From: Rhodoferax sp.
GTDB taxonomy: Bacteria > Pseudomonadota > Gammaproteobacteria > Burkholderiales > Burkholderiaceae_C
Assembly (NCBI RefSeq): GCF_023700745.1
Contig: NZ_JAMPYG010000013.1
Coordinates: forward strand, 1-64,000
Direction: 5' to 3'
DNA length: 64,000 nucleotides
Shown here: piece by piece, positions 45,542-54,640 of the stretch
Position numbering within the stretch: the stretch's first letter is position 1
Layout: every line of letters begins with the position of its first letter
Notes under the pieces: generated by a model
What the model saw: the letters and a program-made list of their open reading frames with translations, nothing else
The model's database searches: none
Told to the model about the DNA's origin: nothing
Translations under genes and position numbers: made by a program

Positions 45542-48500
45542 TCAACCCGGGCTGATCACCCGCTGCAGCACGAGCTCTTTCTTGGGCCCTGGCACTTTTT
45601 TGCGCGCCAGCAGGGTGTACATGGTGGGCACCACAAACACCGTGAGCAGGGTGCCCAGACTCATGCCGCCCACAATGACCCAGCCAATCTGGTGCCGGCT
45701 CTCGGCACCGGCACCGGTGGCAATGGCCAGCGGCACCGCGCCCAGCACCATGGCGCCGGTGGTCATCATGATGGGTCGCAGGCGCTGCGTCGCCGACTGC
45801 TGGATGGCAGCCAGCGTGTCCAGACCCTGCTCGCGCAATTTATTGGCAAATTCAACGATCAGAATGCCGTGTTTAGTGATCAGGCCCACCAGCGTGATCA
45901 GGCCAATCTGGCTGAACACATTGAGGGTGCCGCCCGACCATTTGAGCGCCAGCAGCGCACCCGCCATCGACAGCGGCACGCTGAACAGAATCACAAACGG
46001 ATCGACAAAACTCTCAAACTGTGCCGCCAGCACCAGAAAGATGAACAACAGCGCCAGCGCAAACACCAGCGTCAGCGATTCAGACGACTTTTTGAATTCC
46101 CGGCTGATGCCGTTCAGGTCGGTGGCATAGCCAGGTTGGAGCACTTTTTGCGCGGTGGCATCCATGAACTGCAAGGCCTCGCCCACCGAATAGGTGGCCG
46201 ACAAATTGGACGTGATGGTGGCCGAGCGGCGCTGGCCGAAGTGGATCAGCTCACGCGGCACCACCACCTCGCGGATGGTCACCAGCGCGGACAGCGGGAT
46301 CAGTTCGGCACCTTTGCCACGGACAAATATTTTCTCGATGTCGTCGGGTGTGTCCCGGCCCGTCGGCGTGGTCTGCACGATCACGTCGTATTGCTCGCCA
46401 CCGCGTTTGTAGCGCGTCACCTTGCGCCCGCCGAGCAACGTTTCGATGGCACGTGCAATCAGGTCCACCCCCACGCCCATGTCGGCAGCACGTTCGCGGT
46501 CCACTTCCAGCTTGATCTCGGGCTTGTTCAGACGCAAGTCCGTGTCCACCTGGACAAAGCCCGGATTCTTGGCCAATTCGTCCTGAAACGCACGCACGGT
46601 TTGCGCCAGATTCTGGTAGCTCTCGGAGGTGATGATGACGAACTCGATCGGCCGGCTGCTGAAGCCCTGGCCCAACGATGGCGGCGTGATCGGTGTGGCC
46701 GTGACACCTGACAGGCTGGACACGCGCGGCGTCATGGCGCGCGCCATTTCGAGCGTGGTACGCTGGCGCTGATCCCATGGCTTGGCTCTGAAAAAGATGT
46801 TGCCTTGCGACACCGTGGGATTGCCAATAGTGGAAAAAATACGGTCGAATTCGGGGTAATCCTCAGCGATGCGCTCAATACTGCGCGCATAACGGTCGGT
46901 GTAGGTCAGCGTTGCGCCATCCGGCGCATTGATGCGCGCCAACACCACACCACGGTCTTCCAGCGGTGCGAGTTCACGTTTGATGTCGCCCAATGTCCAC
47001 CAGGTCACAACACCACTGGCCAGCATCACCAGCAACACCAGATAACGTCGTTTGAGCGACCAGCCGAGCAGCCTGGCGTAAGTGCGGGTCACCCAGACCA
47101 GCAGGTTTTCCATGTGCGAGTCAAACCAGGTGGGGTGCGGGTTGTGCCTGAGCAGCAGCGACGACAACATCGGTGACAAGGTGAGCGCCACGATGCCGGA
47201 AATCACCACCGCGCCCGCCAGCGCCAGCGCAAATTCGGTGAACAGGCGACCGGTGCGTCCTGGAGAAAAAGCCAGCGGCGCATACACCGCCACCAGTGTC
47301 ATGGTCATGGCGACAATGGCAAAACCGACCTCGCGCGCACCCTTGATGGCAGCCTGGAATGGCGCCATGCCCTCTTCGATGTGGCGATAAATGTTTTCCA
47401 GCATGACGATGGCATCGTCCACCACCAGACCAATCGCCAGCACCAGGGCCAGCAGCGTGAGCGTGTTGATGCTGAAGCCCGCCAGCGACATCATGGCAAA
47501 GGTGCCAATCAGCGACACCGGAATGGTGATGAGCGGAATCAGCGAGGCGCGCAGCGTGCGCAAAAACACAAAAATCACCAGCGCCACCAGCACCGCGGCT
47601 TCGACAATGGTGGTGAACACAGCTTTGATCGACTGGTCGATGAACACCGAGTTGTCGTTGGCCACCTCGATTTGCACGCCGGGCGGCAAGTCGCGGCGCA
47701 GTTTTGCGAGCAATCCTTGTACGCCTTTGGACAAGTCAAGCGGGTTGGCCGTGCTTTGCTTGACCACGCCCACGCCCACGGCATCGCGGCCGTTCAGGCG
47801 CACAAAAGAGCGCTCATCCACCGGCGCTTCCTGGACGCGGGCGACATCGCCAATGCGGATCGGCTGGCCCGCCACGCTGCGAATCACCACCTGGGCAAAT
47901 TCCTGCGGCCGCTGCAGGTCCGTGGCAGCGGTGACATTGAATTCGCGTTGCTGGCTTTCGATGCGTCCGGCAGGTACTTCCAGATTGGCACGGCGCAGGG
48001 CATCTTCGAGGTCTTGCACCGTGAGCTTGTAGGCCGCCAGCTTGTCGGGATCAACCCAGATGCGCATGGAAAATTTGCGTTCACCATAGACGTTCACTTC
48101 AGCCGCGCCGGGGGCAGTTTGCAGCACCGGCTTGACCAGCGTGTTGGCCATCTCTGACAACTGCAGCGCATTGTGGGTGTCGGAACTGAGCGCCAGGAAG
48201 ATCACGGGAAAAGACTCGGCCTCGACCTTGGCAATGACCGGTTCGTCAATGCCCTGCGGCAGGCGTTGCCGCACCCGGGTCACTTTGTCACGCACATCGG
48301 CGGCGGCGGCATCGGCGTCGCGGCTCAGGGCAAAACGCACCGAGATCTGGCTACGTTCCTGACGGCTGTTGGAGGTGATGACATCCACACCCTCAATGCC
48401 GGAGAGCGAGTCTTCCAGCACTTTGGTCACCTGGGTTTCCATCACCTCACTGGAGGCACCGGCAAAAGTGGTCGTGACAGACACCACCGGTTCGTCAATT

Positions 48501-48616
48501 TTGGGGTATTCGCGCACCGTCAGGGAATTGAACGACACCGAGCCAATCAGCACGATCAGCAGTGACAGTACGGTGGCAAAGACCGGGCGGCGGATGGAGG
48601 TTTCAGCCAGTTGCAT
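45542..48616 (-). CDS. RND efflux transporter permease (HAE-1 type)
   Basis: A 1024-residue inner-membrane proton/drug antiporter of the AcrB type with 12 membrane helices and two large periplasmic loops. The proton-relay helix contains AIGLVVDDAIVMLENIYRH with its two conserved Asp. The N-terminal SIRRPVFATVLSLLIVLIG and C-terminal GMSLGTLLTVFVVPTMY segments are typical. It follows the adaptor gene by 18 bases. No TolC-like gene is adjacent, so it must use an outer-membrane channel encoded elsewhere. Substrates cannot be told. Confidence 0.94.
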   Translation of the reverse strand: MQLAETSIRRPVFATVLSLLIVLIGSVSFNSLTVREYPKIDEPVVSVTTTFAGASSEVMETQVTKVLEDSLSGIEGVDVITSNSRQERSQISVRFALSRDADAAAADVRDKVTRVRQRLPQGIDEPVIAKVEAESFPVIFLALSSDTHNALQLSEMANTLVKPVLQTAPGAAEVNVYGERKFSMRIWVDPDKLAAYKLTVQDLEDALRRANLEVPAGRIESQQREFNVTAATDLQRPQEFAQVVIRSVAGQPIRIGDVARVQEAPVDERSFVRLNGRDAVGVGVVKQSTANPLDLSKGVQGLLAKLRRDLPPGVQIEVANDNSVFIDQSIKAVFTTIVEAAVLVALVIFVFLRTLRASLIPLITIPVSLIGTFAMMSLAGFSINTLTLLALVLAIGLVVDDAIVMLENIYRHIEEGMAPFQAAIKGAREVGFAIVAMTMTLVAVYAPLAFSPGRTGRLFTEFALALAGAVVISGIVALTLSPMLSSLLLRHNPHPTWFDSHMENLLVWVTRTYARLLGWSLKRRYLVLLVMLASGVVTWWTLGDIKRELAPLEDRGVVLARINAPDGATLTYTDRYARSIERIAEDYPEFDRIFSTIGNPTVSQGNIFFRAKPWDQRQRTTLEMARAMTPRVSSLSGVTATPITPPSLGQGFSSRPIEFVIITSESYQNLAQTVRAFQDELAKNPGFVQVDTDLRLNKPEIKLEVDRERAADMGVGVDLIARAIETLLGGRKVTRYKRGGEQYDVIVQTTPTGRDTPDDIEKIFVRGKGAELIPLSALVTIREVVVPRELIHFGQRRSATITSNLSATYSVGEALQFMDATAQKVLQPGYATDLNGISREFKKSSESLTLVFALALLFIFLVLAAQFESFVDPFVILFSVPLSMAGALLALKWSGGTLNVFSQIGLITLVGLITKHGILIVEFANKLREQGLDTLAAIQQSATQRLRPIMMTTGAMVLGAVPLAIATGAGAESRHQIGWVIVGGMSLGTLLTVFVVPTMYTLLARKKVPGPKKELVLQRVISPG

Positions 48617-48634
48617 CTTGGACTTCCTGGCGAA

Positions 48635-49846
48635 TCAGCGACTGGCTGACGCAACGGGAGCGGCGGCAGCTAACGCTTGGCCAGCCGGCTTGCCGAGCTC
48701 GACAATGCGCACCGGTGAACCGTCTTTTTGCAACCGCTGCTGGCCTGCCACCACCACGGTGTCGCCCAGGTCGAGACCTTGCACAATTTCCACCTTGCCC
48801 TGGCGGCGCACGCCCAGCGTCACTTCCTGCCGTTGCGAGACAAACTTGCTCTCGGGTGGCATGGCGTTAGCGTCCGGCGGCGCCACCAGCTTGATGACAA
48901 ACTGCTTGTTACCCTGGGGCACGATGGCTTCTTCTGGCACGACCAACGCCGATGCATTGACGGAAAACACGGTGGTGACCCGGGCAAACATGCCCGAGCG
49001 CAAGGCCTGCGGCTGACCCGCCTTGCCGCTGTTGAGCAACACCGCACGCACCCCCACCGAGCGCCCGCTGGCATCCAGCAGCGGGTCAATGGCCTCCACC
49101 TGTGCCGTCAAGTTGCTTCCCGGCAAAGCATCCAGCGTCATTTCGACCGTCTGACCGGGTCTGACTTTGCTACCCACGCGTTCGGGCAAGCGAAAGTCAA
49201 CCAACATCTGGCGCGTGTCTTCCAGCGCCACCAGATCGGCACCGTCTTTCACATAATCACCCACATTCACCAGGCGGATGCCGGCCGTGCCATCAAACGG
49301 TGCGCGCACCGCCATGCGGTTGAGCCGGGCCTGCGCCAGAGCCAGCTGGGCCTGCGCCACCTTCAAATTGGCGGCGCTGGTGTCCAGCGTTTGCTGAGCC
49401 AGAAATTTCTCGGCAACCAGTTCCTGGGTGCGCTTGAAGCTGGCCTGGGCAATGGCCAGCTGGGCCTGCATTTGCTGCACTTCAGCCTGCTGCAACTGGT
49501 CGTCAAACTGCACCAGGATTTGCCCCTTGCGCACCGGGCCGCCATCCTTGAAGTTGAGCGCAATGATGCGCCCCACCAATTCGGGACGCAGCATCACGCT
49601 ATGGCGGGCGCGCAAGCTGCCCACGGCCTGGGCATCGTCGCGCAACGCCTGCTTCACCACCTTGGCAACTTCTACCCCGACAATCCGTGATGTGCCAGGG
49701 CCAGTTCCAGACGGCTTGGCCTCACTGCTGCCGGCGCCCGAGATGGTGGTCGGTGCCAGCGGGCGCGACTGCAGCCACCAGGCCGCAGCACCGGCCAAAG
49801 CGATACCCACAACAGCCACTGCTGCGAAAGAAGATTTAGAAGCCAT
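48635..49846 (-). CDS. RND efflux periplasmic adaptor (membrane fusion protein)
   Basis: A 403-residue HlyD/AcrA-type adaptor: one N-terminal anchor (FAAVAVVGIALAGAAAWWL), a lipoyl half-motif (IIALNFKDGGPVRKGQILVQFD), an alpha hairpin (QAEVQQMQAQLAIAQASFKR onwards), the second lipoyl half (MAVRAPFDGTAGIRLVNVGDYV) and beta-barrel/membrane-proximal domains. It joins the permease to an outer-membrane channel. It is the first gene of the two-gene efflux operon. Confidence 0.93.
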   Translation of the reverse strand: MASKSSFAAVAVVGIALAGAAAWWLQSRPLAPTTISGAGSSEAKPSGTGPGTSRIVGVEVAKVVKQALRDDAQAVGSLRARHSVMLRPELVGRIIALNFKDGGPVRKGQILVQFDDQLQQAEVQQMQAQLAIAQASFKRTQELVAEKFLAQQTLDTSAANLKVAQAQLALAQARLNRMAVRAPFDGTAGIRLVNVGDYVKDGADLVALEDTRQMLVDFRLPERVGSKVRPGQTVEMTLDALPGSNLTAQVEAIDPLLDASGRSVGVRAVLLNSGKAGQPQALRSGMFARVTTVFSVNASALVVPEEAIVPQGNKQFVIKLVAPPDANAMPPESKFVSQRQEVTLGVRRQGKVEIVQGLDLGDTVVVAGQQRLQKDGSPVRIVELGKPAGQALAAAAPVASASR

Positions 49847-49969
49847 AAAATTTTTCTAATCAAAGCCACTGGAACATGTACGTGGCGTACTTTAGCGGCA
49901 CACAGGGTAACCGGTCGGACGAGGGGCCACCTTTTACCCAAACTTCACTTGCTGCAGCTTGGCGCATGG

Positions 49970-50440
49970 TCAACGCTGGCGCAGTGCCATTGCCACTCCC
50001 TGATTGGCCAATTCATCGGCGCGCTCGTTACCGGGGTCGCCATTGTGACCGCGCACCCAGCGCCACTCGATCTGGTGGGTACCGTTGTTGACCAGCGCAT
50101 CCAGGCGTTGCCACAGATCCACATTCTTGACCGGTGCCTTGTTGGCCGTTTTCCAGCCGCGCGCCTTCCAGCCTGGCAGCCATTCGGTCATGCCTTTGAG
50201 CACGTACTGGCTGTCAACGTGCAGCGTGACGCGGCAAGGACGCTTCAAGGCGGACAGTGCCGCGATCACGGCCATCATCTCCATGCGGTTGTTGGTGGTC
50301 CCCATTTCGCCACCAAAGAGCTCTTTTTGGGCATCGGCAGATTTCAACAGCACGCCCCAACCGCCCGGGCCCGGATTGCCTTTGCAGGCACCATCGGTGT
50401 ATATGTCAATCGGATTCAAAAACTTGACCTCATCCTTCAT
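49970..50440 (-). CDS. rnhA: Ribonuclease HI
   Basis: A 156-residue RNase HI that cuts the RNA strand of RNA-DNA hybrids. The DEDD catalytic residues are Asp16 ([14 protein letters not shown]), Glu54 (NNRMEMMA), Asp76 (VDSQYV) and Asp142 (ERADELA), with the basic protrusion ([16 protein letters not shown]) present. It starts three bases after the methyltransferase stop, so the two are co-transcribed; this methyltransferase-rnhA pair is common in Burkholderiales. Confidence 0.96.
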   Translation of the reverse strand: MKDEVKFLNPIDIYTDGACKGNPGPGGWGVLLKSADAQKELFGGEMGTTNNRMEMMAVIAALSALKRPCRVTLHVDSQYVLKGMTEWLPGWKARGWKTANKAPVKNVDLWQRLDALVNNGTHQIEWRWVRGHNGDPGNERADELANQGVAMALRQR

Positions 50441-50443
50441 GGG

Positions 50444-51208
50444 TTAAAAATATTCGGATTTGCTGGCGCCAGAACTGTTGGCGATCGACACCGGTGCATT
50501 GGCCAAAATCCGTGCCGGTTTCCAGGCCGGGTTGAGCAATGTCATGCCACGCACCCGCTTGACCGCCACCAAACAATACACTGCGCCCAAGAACGGCCAC
50601 CAACGCGCTCCGACCGGGTCCAGCCAGGCAGAACGCTGCAACCAGGGTGCGCTGGAAAAAGCCGGCCGGTAACAGCCAAAGTGTTCAGCCTCAATCTCAA
50701 AGCTCAGCAGGCGCAACCAGTCGCGGCAGCGCCGATAACCAATGAATTCACCCGCCTGTGGCAAAAACAGCCGATTCATGCTCAGACGCCGGTAAAGATG
50801 CGCCCGTTGCTGGCGAAAGCCCCACAGGCTCAAGGGATTAAAACCGCAAATTACCACCCGCCCCTCGGGCACCAGCACCCGGGCCACTTCATTCAAGGCG
50901 GTATGCGGGTCTGCGGTGAGTTCCAGGGCGTGCGGCAGCACCACCAGATCGAGGCTGTTGGCAGGAAAAGGCAGTGCGGCAAAGTCGCTGACGAAAGCGG
51001 CTTTGTCATGGGGTGTTTCAGTGGCCAGCCAGCGGTGCGGCATGCGGTTGGCGGCCAGCGCATCGAGTTCAGGCAAACCCAGTTGCAGGGCATGGAAACC
51101 GAACACATTGGCCACCACCGCAGCCATTTGCGCACGCTCCCAAGCCAGCAGGTAAGCCCCGGGCGGTGTCGTCATCCATTCGTGCAAACCTATAATTTGT
51201 TCAGCCAT
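50444..51208 (-). CDS. Class I SAM-dependent methyltransferase
   Basis: A 254-residue methyltransferase of the Methyltransf_11 type, with AALPFPANSLDLVVLPHALELTADP (post-II region) and LNEVARVLVPEGRVVICGFNPLSLWG. The glycine-rich motif I is weak. Target unknown. The start MAEQIIGLHEW at 51208 is preferred to a TTG 11 codons upstream. Its ATG overlaps the gloB ATG on the opposite strand (both lie within CATG), so promoters of each gene lie inside the other. Confidence 0.85.
   Translation of the reverse strand: MAEQIIGLHEWMTTPPGAYLLAWERAQMAAVVANVFGFHALQLGLPELDALAANRMPHRWLATETPHDKAAFVSDFAALPFPANSLDLVVLPHALELTADPHTALNEVARVLVPEGRVVICGFNPLSLWGFRQQRAHLYRRLSMNRLFLPQAGEFIGYRRCRDWLRLLSFEIEAEHFGCYRPAFSSAPWLQRSAWLDPVGARWWPFLGAVYCLVAVKRVRGMTLLNPAWKPARILANAPVSIANSSGASKSEYF
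51191..51196 (+). promoter_or_regulatory. Consensus -10 hexamer of gloB
   Basis: TATAAT, exact sigma-70 consensus, ends 10 bases before the gloB ATG. A start of transcription 6-7 bases later would leave a leader of about 4 bases, that is, a nearly leaderless mRNA. No good -35 hexamer is seen. The element lies inside the methyltransferase coding sequence. Confidence 0.5.
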
Positions 51209-51974
51209 GAAGTTAATTCCAATACCTGCTTTCAACGACAACTACATCTGGATGTTGCACGACGAACGTCGGGCCCTGGTGGTGGACCCTGGGGATGCCC
51301 AACCCGTGCTGGCTGCCCTGGCACGAGATGGGCTGACACTGGAATCGATTTTAGTCACGCACCATCACGGCGACCACACCGGCGGGGTTGAGGTCCTGCG
51401 CCAGAACACCGGCGCACAAGTGTATGGCCCCGCGGCCGAGCGCATGCCCGAGCCGCTGCAGAGACTGGGCGACGGCGACACCATCACACCACTCGGACTG
51501 CGTTTTGAGGTGCTGCTGGTGCCGGGCCATACCGCCGGGCACATTGCCTACTGGGGCCAGATACCTGATGCAGACCCCGTGCTGTTCTGTGGTGACACCT
51601 TGTTCAGCGCCGGTTGCGGGCGCCTGTTTGAAGGCACACCCGGGCAAATGCTGGCCTCCTTGACACGGCTGGCGGCCTTGCCGGAGGCCACCCGCGTGTG
51701 TTGCGCCCATGAATATACTTTAGGCAGTTTGCGTTTTGCGCTTGCCGTTGAGCCCGACAATACCGACTTGCAGGCTTACCAGGCACGTGCCAGGACACTG
51801 CGCCAGCAGCTTTTGCCCACGCTGCCATCCTCGATCGGTCTTGAAAAAGCCGTGAACCCCTTTTTACGCACCCATTTGCCCAAGGTGGCCCATGCGGTGC
51901 AGCAGATCGATCCCAATGCAGACGACCCTGTCGCTGTGTTTGCCACCCTGCGAACCTGGAAAGACAAATTTTGA
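51207..51974 (+). CDS. gloB: Hydroxyacylglutathione hydrolase (glyoxalase II)
   Basis: A 255-residue metallo-beta-lactamase-fold enzyme that hydrolyses S-lactoylglutathione in methylglyoxal detoxification. Metal ligands are His52, His54, Asp56 and His57 in THHHGDHTGG, with GHTAGHIAYW, FCGDTLFSAGCGR and CAHEYT further on. The C-terminal glutathione-binding domain (NPFLRTHLP) is present. The start overlaps the divergent methyltransferase start, and the stop overlaps the mltD TTG start. Confidence 0.95.
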   Translation: MKLIPIPAFNDNYIWMLHDERRALVVDPGDAQPVLAALARDGLTLESILVTHHHGDHTGGVEVLRQNTGAQVYGPAAERMPEPLQRLGDGDTITPLGLRFEVLLVPGHTAGHIAYWGQIPDADPVLFCGDTLFSAGCGRLFEGTPGQMLASLTRLAALPEATRVCCAHEYTLGSLRFALAVEPDNTDLQAYQARARTLRQQLLPTLPSSIGLEKAVNPFLRTHLPKVAHAVQQIDPNADDPVAVFATLRTWKDKF

Positions 51975-53518
51975 AACAACTTTTTTACGCGCTAGCCTTG
52001 CTGTCAAGCCTCTGGCTGGCCGGCTGTGCGACGTCCGTTCCCGCCGACAACACATCGGTCACCACGAGCATTTCGGCTGGCAGCACGACCACCAGCGTGC
52101 CTTATGCCACGGACAGCAGCGCAGCGGTCTATCCGGGCGGCGGTCTCAAACCGCTGGCCAGCGACCCTGCCTTGCGCTCACGCACCGTCCAGTCCCTCTT
52201 GCCGCCGGCCGACCTGTGGGAACGTGTGCGCCGTGGTTTCGCCATGTCCGACCTTGACAACGATCTGGTGCGCGAACGCGAACTCTGGTACAGCAGCCGC
52301 CCCGATTACGTGGCGCGCATGACCGAACGCGGCAGCAAATACCTGTTCTATATCGTCGAGGAACTGGAGCGGCGCGACATGCCCAGTGAGCTGGCGCTGT
52401 TGCCGTTTATTGAGAGCGCATTCAACCCACAGGCCGTCTCCAGCGCCAAGGCCGCCGGCATGTGGCAGTTCATGCCGGCCACGGGAAAGTACTTTGACCT
52501 CACACAGAACATGTTTCGCGACGACCGCCGCGACGTGATCGAATCCACCCGCGCCGCGCTCGACTACATGCAAAAACTTTACCGCATGTTTGGCGACTGG
52601 CATCTGGCGCTGGCAGCCTACAACTGGGGCGAAGGCAGCGTGCAGCGGGCCATCAAGAAAGCCAGACAGACCGGCACGGGCACCAGCTATGACGATCTCG
52701 TCATGCCCATGGAAACCCGCTTGTACGTGCCGAAACTGCAGGCCGTGAAAAACATTGTGGCCCACCCTGAATCCTTCAGGGTGGTACTGCCGGAGATCGG
52801 CAACCACCCCTATTTCCAGAGCGTCGAGATTGAGCGCGACATCGACGTCGCGCTCGCAGCCGAACTCGCCGGGGTGCCACTGGACGACTTTCGGGCGCTC
52901 AACCCATCGGCCAGCAAACCGGTTTTATTGGCAGCCAGCAACTCCCAGATTCTGCTGCCCTGGGACAACGCCGAGCGCTTTCAAAATAACCTGACCGCTT
53001 ACACCGGAGACCGTCTGGCCAACTGGACCGCCTGGGTCGCCCCCACCACCCTCAGTCCGGCGGATGCAGCCAAACATGTCGGCATGAGCGAAGCCGAATT
53101 GCGCAGCGTCAACAAGATTCCGCCGCGGATGCGGGTTCGGGCCGGATCAACCCTGCTGGTGCGCCGCTCGGCAAGCATGAACAATGATGTCACCGCCCAT
53201 GTCGCCAACAACGGCTATTTGACCCTGGCGCCCGACGTGGTACTCAAAAGAACCGTGGTCAAGGCGGGCAAAAAAGACAATGTGGCCAGTATGGCCAGGC
53301 GCTTCAGCGTGAGTGCCCAGGTACTTGCAAACTGGAACAAGGTGAGCACGTCGGCCACGTTCAAACGGGGTCAATCGGTGGTGCTTTACTTGCCAGCCAA
53401 GGCCCGCCCTGTGCGCAGCGCCAAGGTGCGCAGCAAAACGGCCGTTGCCAAAACGGTCAAGCGCGCGCCAGCCAGGACAGCAGCCCGAAACAAACCCGTC
53501 AAGCTGGCTCGCCAGTAA
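51971..53518 (+). CDS. mltD: Membrane-bound lytic murein transglycosylase D-like lipoprotein
   Basis: A 515-residue lipoprotein: lipobox LAGC with Cys19, an SLT domain with the catalytic Glu in LLPFIESAFNPQAVSS and GMWQFMPATGKYF, then LysM-like regions near 355-395 and 415-470 for peptidoglycan binding, and a basic tail. It cleaves glycan strands of murein. A TTG start at 51971 overlaps the gloB stop (TTGA), so translation is probably coupled. Its start gives a signal sequence at the right distance from the lipobox. Confidence 0.91.
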   Translation: MKQLFYALALLSSLWLAGCATSVPADNTSVTTSISAGSTTTSVPYATDSSAAVYPGGGLKPLASDPALRSRTVQSLLPPADLWERVRRGFAMSDLDNDLVRERELWYSSRPDYVARMTERGSKYLFYIVEELERRDMPSELALLPFIESAFNPQAVSSAKAAGMWQFMPATGKYFDLTQNMFRDDRRDVIESTRAALDYMQKLYRMFGDWHLALAAYNWGEGSVQRAIKKARQTGTGTSYDDLVMPMETRLYVPKLQAVKNIVAHPESFRVVLPEIGNHPYFQSVEIERDIDVALAAELAGVPLDDFRALNPSASKPVLLAASNSQILLPWDNAERFQNNLTAYTGDRLANWTAWVAPTTLSPADAAKHVGMSEAELRSVNKIPPRMRVRAGSTLLVRRSASMNNDVTAHVANNGYLTLAPDVVLKRTVVKAGKKDNVASMARRFSVSAQVLANWNKVSTSATFKRGQSVVLYLPAKARPVRSAKVRSKTAVAKTVKRAPARTAARNKPVKLARQ

Positions 53519-53523
53519 ACGAC

Positions 53524-54114
53524 TCAGCGGCGGTCCAGCAGCGCATGGGCAATGGTGCCCAGATCCACGTATTCAAGCTCGCTGCCCACCGGCACGCCGC
53601 GCGCCAGGCGCGTCAGGTGCAGACCCCGGGCCTTGAGCCCTTCACTGATGACATGGGCCGTGGCCTCGCCCTCGGCCGTGAAATTGGTCGCCAGAATGAC
53701 CTCTTGCACGCTGCCGTCCAGCGCCCGGTCGAACAGCTTTTTCAGGCCGATGTCGTGCGGGCCGATGCCATCCAAGGGGCTGAGTTTGCCCATCAGTACA
53801 AAATAAAGCCCCTTGTAGGCACCGGTGCGTTCCATCGCTGACTGATCGGCCGGGGTTTCCACCACGCACAATTTGCTAACGTCGCGGCGGATGTCCTGAC
53901 AGGTGGCGCAGACCAAGGCTTCGGTAAAGGTATGGCAACGTTCGCAATGCTGCACCGCCTGTGTCGCATGCGCCAATGCCATCGACAGCGCTTGTGCCCC
54001 GGCACGGTCATGCTGCAGCAAATGGAATGCCATGCGCTGCGCCGACTTGACCCCCACGCCCGGCAGGCGTCGCAGTCCCTGGATCAGTGCTTCTAGCGCA
54101 TTGGTGTCAGCCAT
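53524..54114 (-). CDS. recR: Recombination mediator protein RecR
   Basis: A 196-residue RecFOR-pathway protein that helps load RecA at gaps. It has the N-terminal helix-hairpin-helix ([20 protein letters not shown]), a four-Cys zinc motif ([16 protein letters not shown]) and a Toprim domain ([26 protein letters not shown]). Last gene of the dnaX-ybaB-recR order. It is convergent with mltD, five bases apart. Confidence 0.96.
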   Translation of the reverse strand: MADTNALEALIQGLRRLPGVGVKSAQRMAFHLLQHDRAGAQALSMALAHATQAVQHCERCHTFTEALVCATCQDIRRDVSKLCVVETPADQSAMERTGAYKGLYFVLMGKLSPLDGIGPHDIGLKKLFDRALDGSVQEVILATNFTAEGEATAHVISEGLKARGLHLTRLARGVPVGSELEYVDLGTIAHALLDRR

Positions 54115-54154
54115 GGGTAGTCGAAATCACGCTCGCTCGGTCGTCGTCTTGATC

Positions 54155-54203
54155 AGTTGGGGACAGAGCTTGTGCGCTTCGCGTCACTGCGGTCTTTCCC
54201 ACA
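54155..54203. repeat. Diverged copy of the hairpin repeat family
   Basis: AGTTGGGGACAGAGC matches 14 of 15 bases of the reverse complement of the 33024-33066 element, and the rest (CGCTTCGCG, GGTCT, CCCACAA) aligns with gaps. It fills the 94-base gap between ybaB and recR. Confidence 0.45.
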
Positions 54204-54208
54204 ATACC

Positions 54209-54541
54209 TCAAAAAGGAAACTTCATGCCGCCGGGCAGGCCTGGCATGCCGGCGGTGATCTTGCCCATTTTTTCAGCTGAAGTTTCCTCGGCCTTGCGCA
54301 CCGCGGCGTTGAAGGCCGCTGCCACCAGGTCTTCGAGCATGTCCTTGTCGTCGGCCAGCAAGCTGGGGTCGATGGTGACGCGTTTCACATCATGCTTGCA
54401 GGTCATGGTGACTTTGACCAGGCCCGCACCCGACTCGCCCGTGACCTCGATATTGCCCAATTCATCCTGGGCTTTTTTCATGTTGTCCTGCATCGCCTGC
54501 GCTTGTTTCATGAGGCCGGCGAGTTGTCCTTTGTTGAACAT
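54209..54541 (-). CDS. YbaB/EbfC family nucleoid-associated protein
   Basis: A 110-residue DNA-binding protein with the family start ([25 protein letters not shown]) and the [21 protein letters not shown] core. It forms dimers that bind DNA and affect chromosome organisation; its place between dnaX and recR is conserved in bacteria. AAGGAAA precedes the ATG. A terminator separates it from dnaX. Confidence 0.94.
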   Translation of the reverse strand: MFNKGQLAGLMKQAQAMQDNMKKAQDELGNIEVTGESGAGLVKVTMTCKHDVKRVTIDPSLLADDKDMLEDLVAAAFNAAVRKAEETSAEKMGKITAGMPGLPGGMKFPF

Positions 54542-54574
54542 GGGATTTCCTTGTTTGATTTAAATCGTCTATTG

Positions 54575-54611
54575 AAAAAGTGCCGGGGCACATGCCCTGC
54601 TCAGCCGGCAC
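54575..54611 (-). terminator. Rho-independent terminator between dnaX and ybaB
   Basis: Read on the - strand, GTGCCGG (from 54611) pairs with CCGGCAC (to 54580), followed by TTTTT. A second perfect hairpin (54624-54648, 10 pairs, 5-base loop) covers the dnaX stop codon. Together they should reduce read-through into ybaB-recR. Confidence 0.75.
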
Positions 54612-54640
54612 AGATAAAGATCACGGTGTGAAGCAATCCT

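Noticed and set aside
49877..49895. GTACGTGGCGTAC upstream of the RND adaptor as another regulon site
   Set aside because: The arms GTACG/CGTAC are perfect but the spacer is 3 bases instead of the 4 (CNNG) of the family, so the half-sites are out of register.
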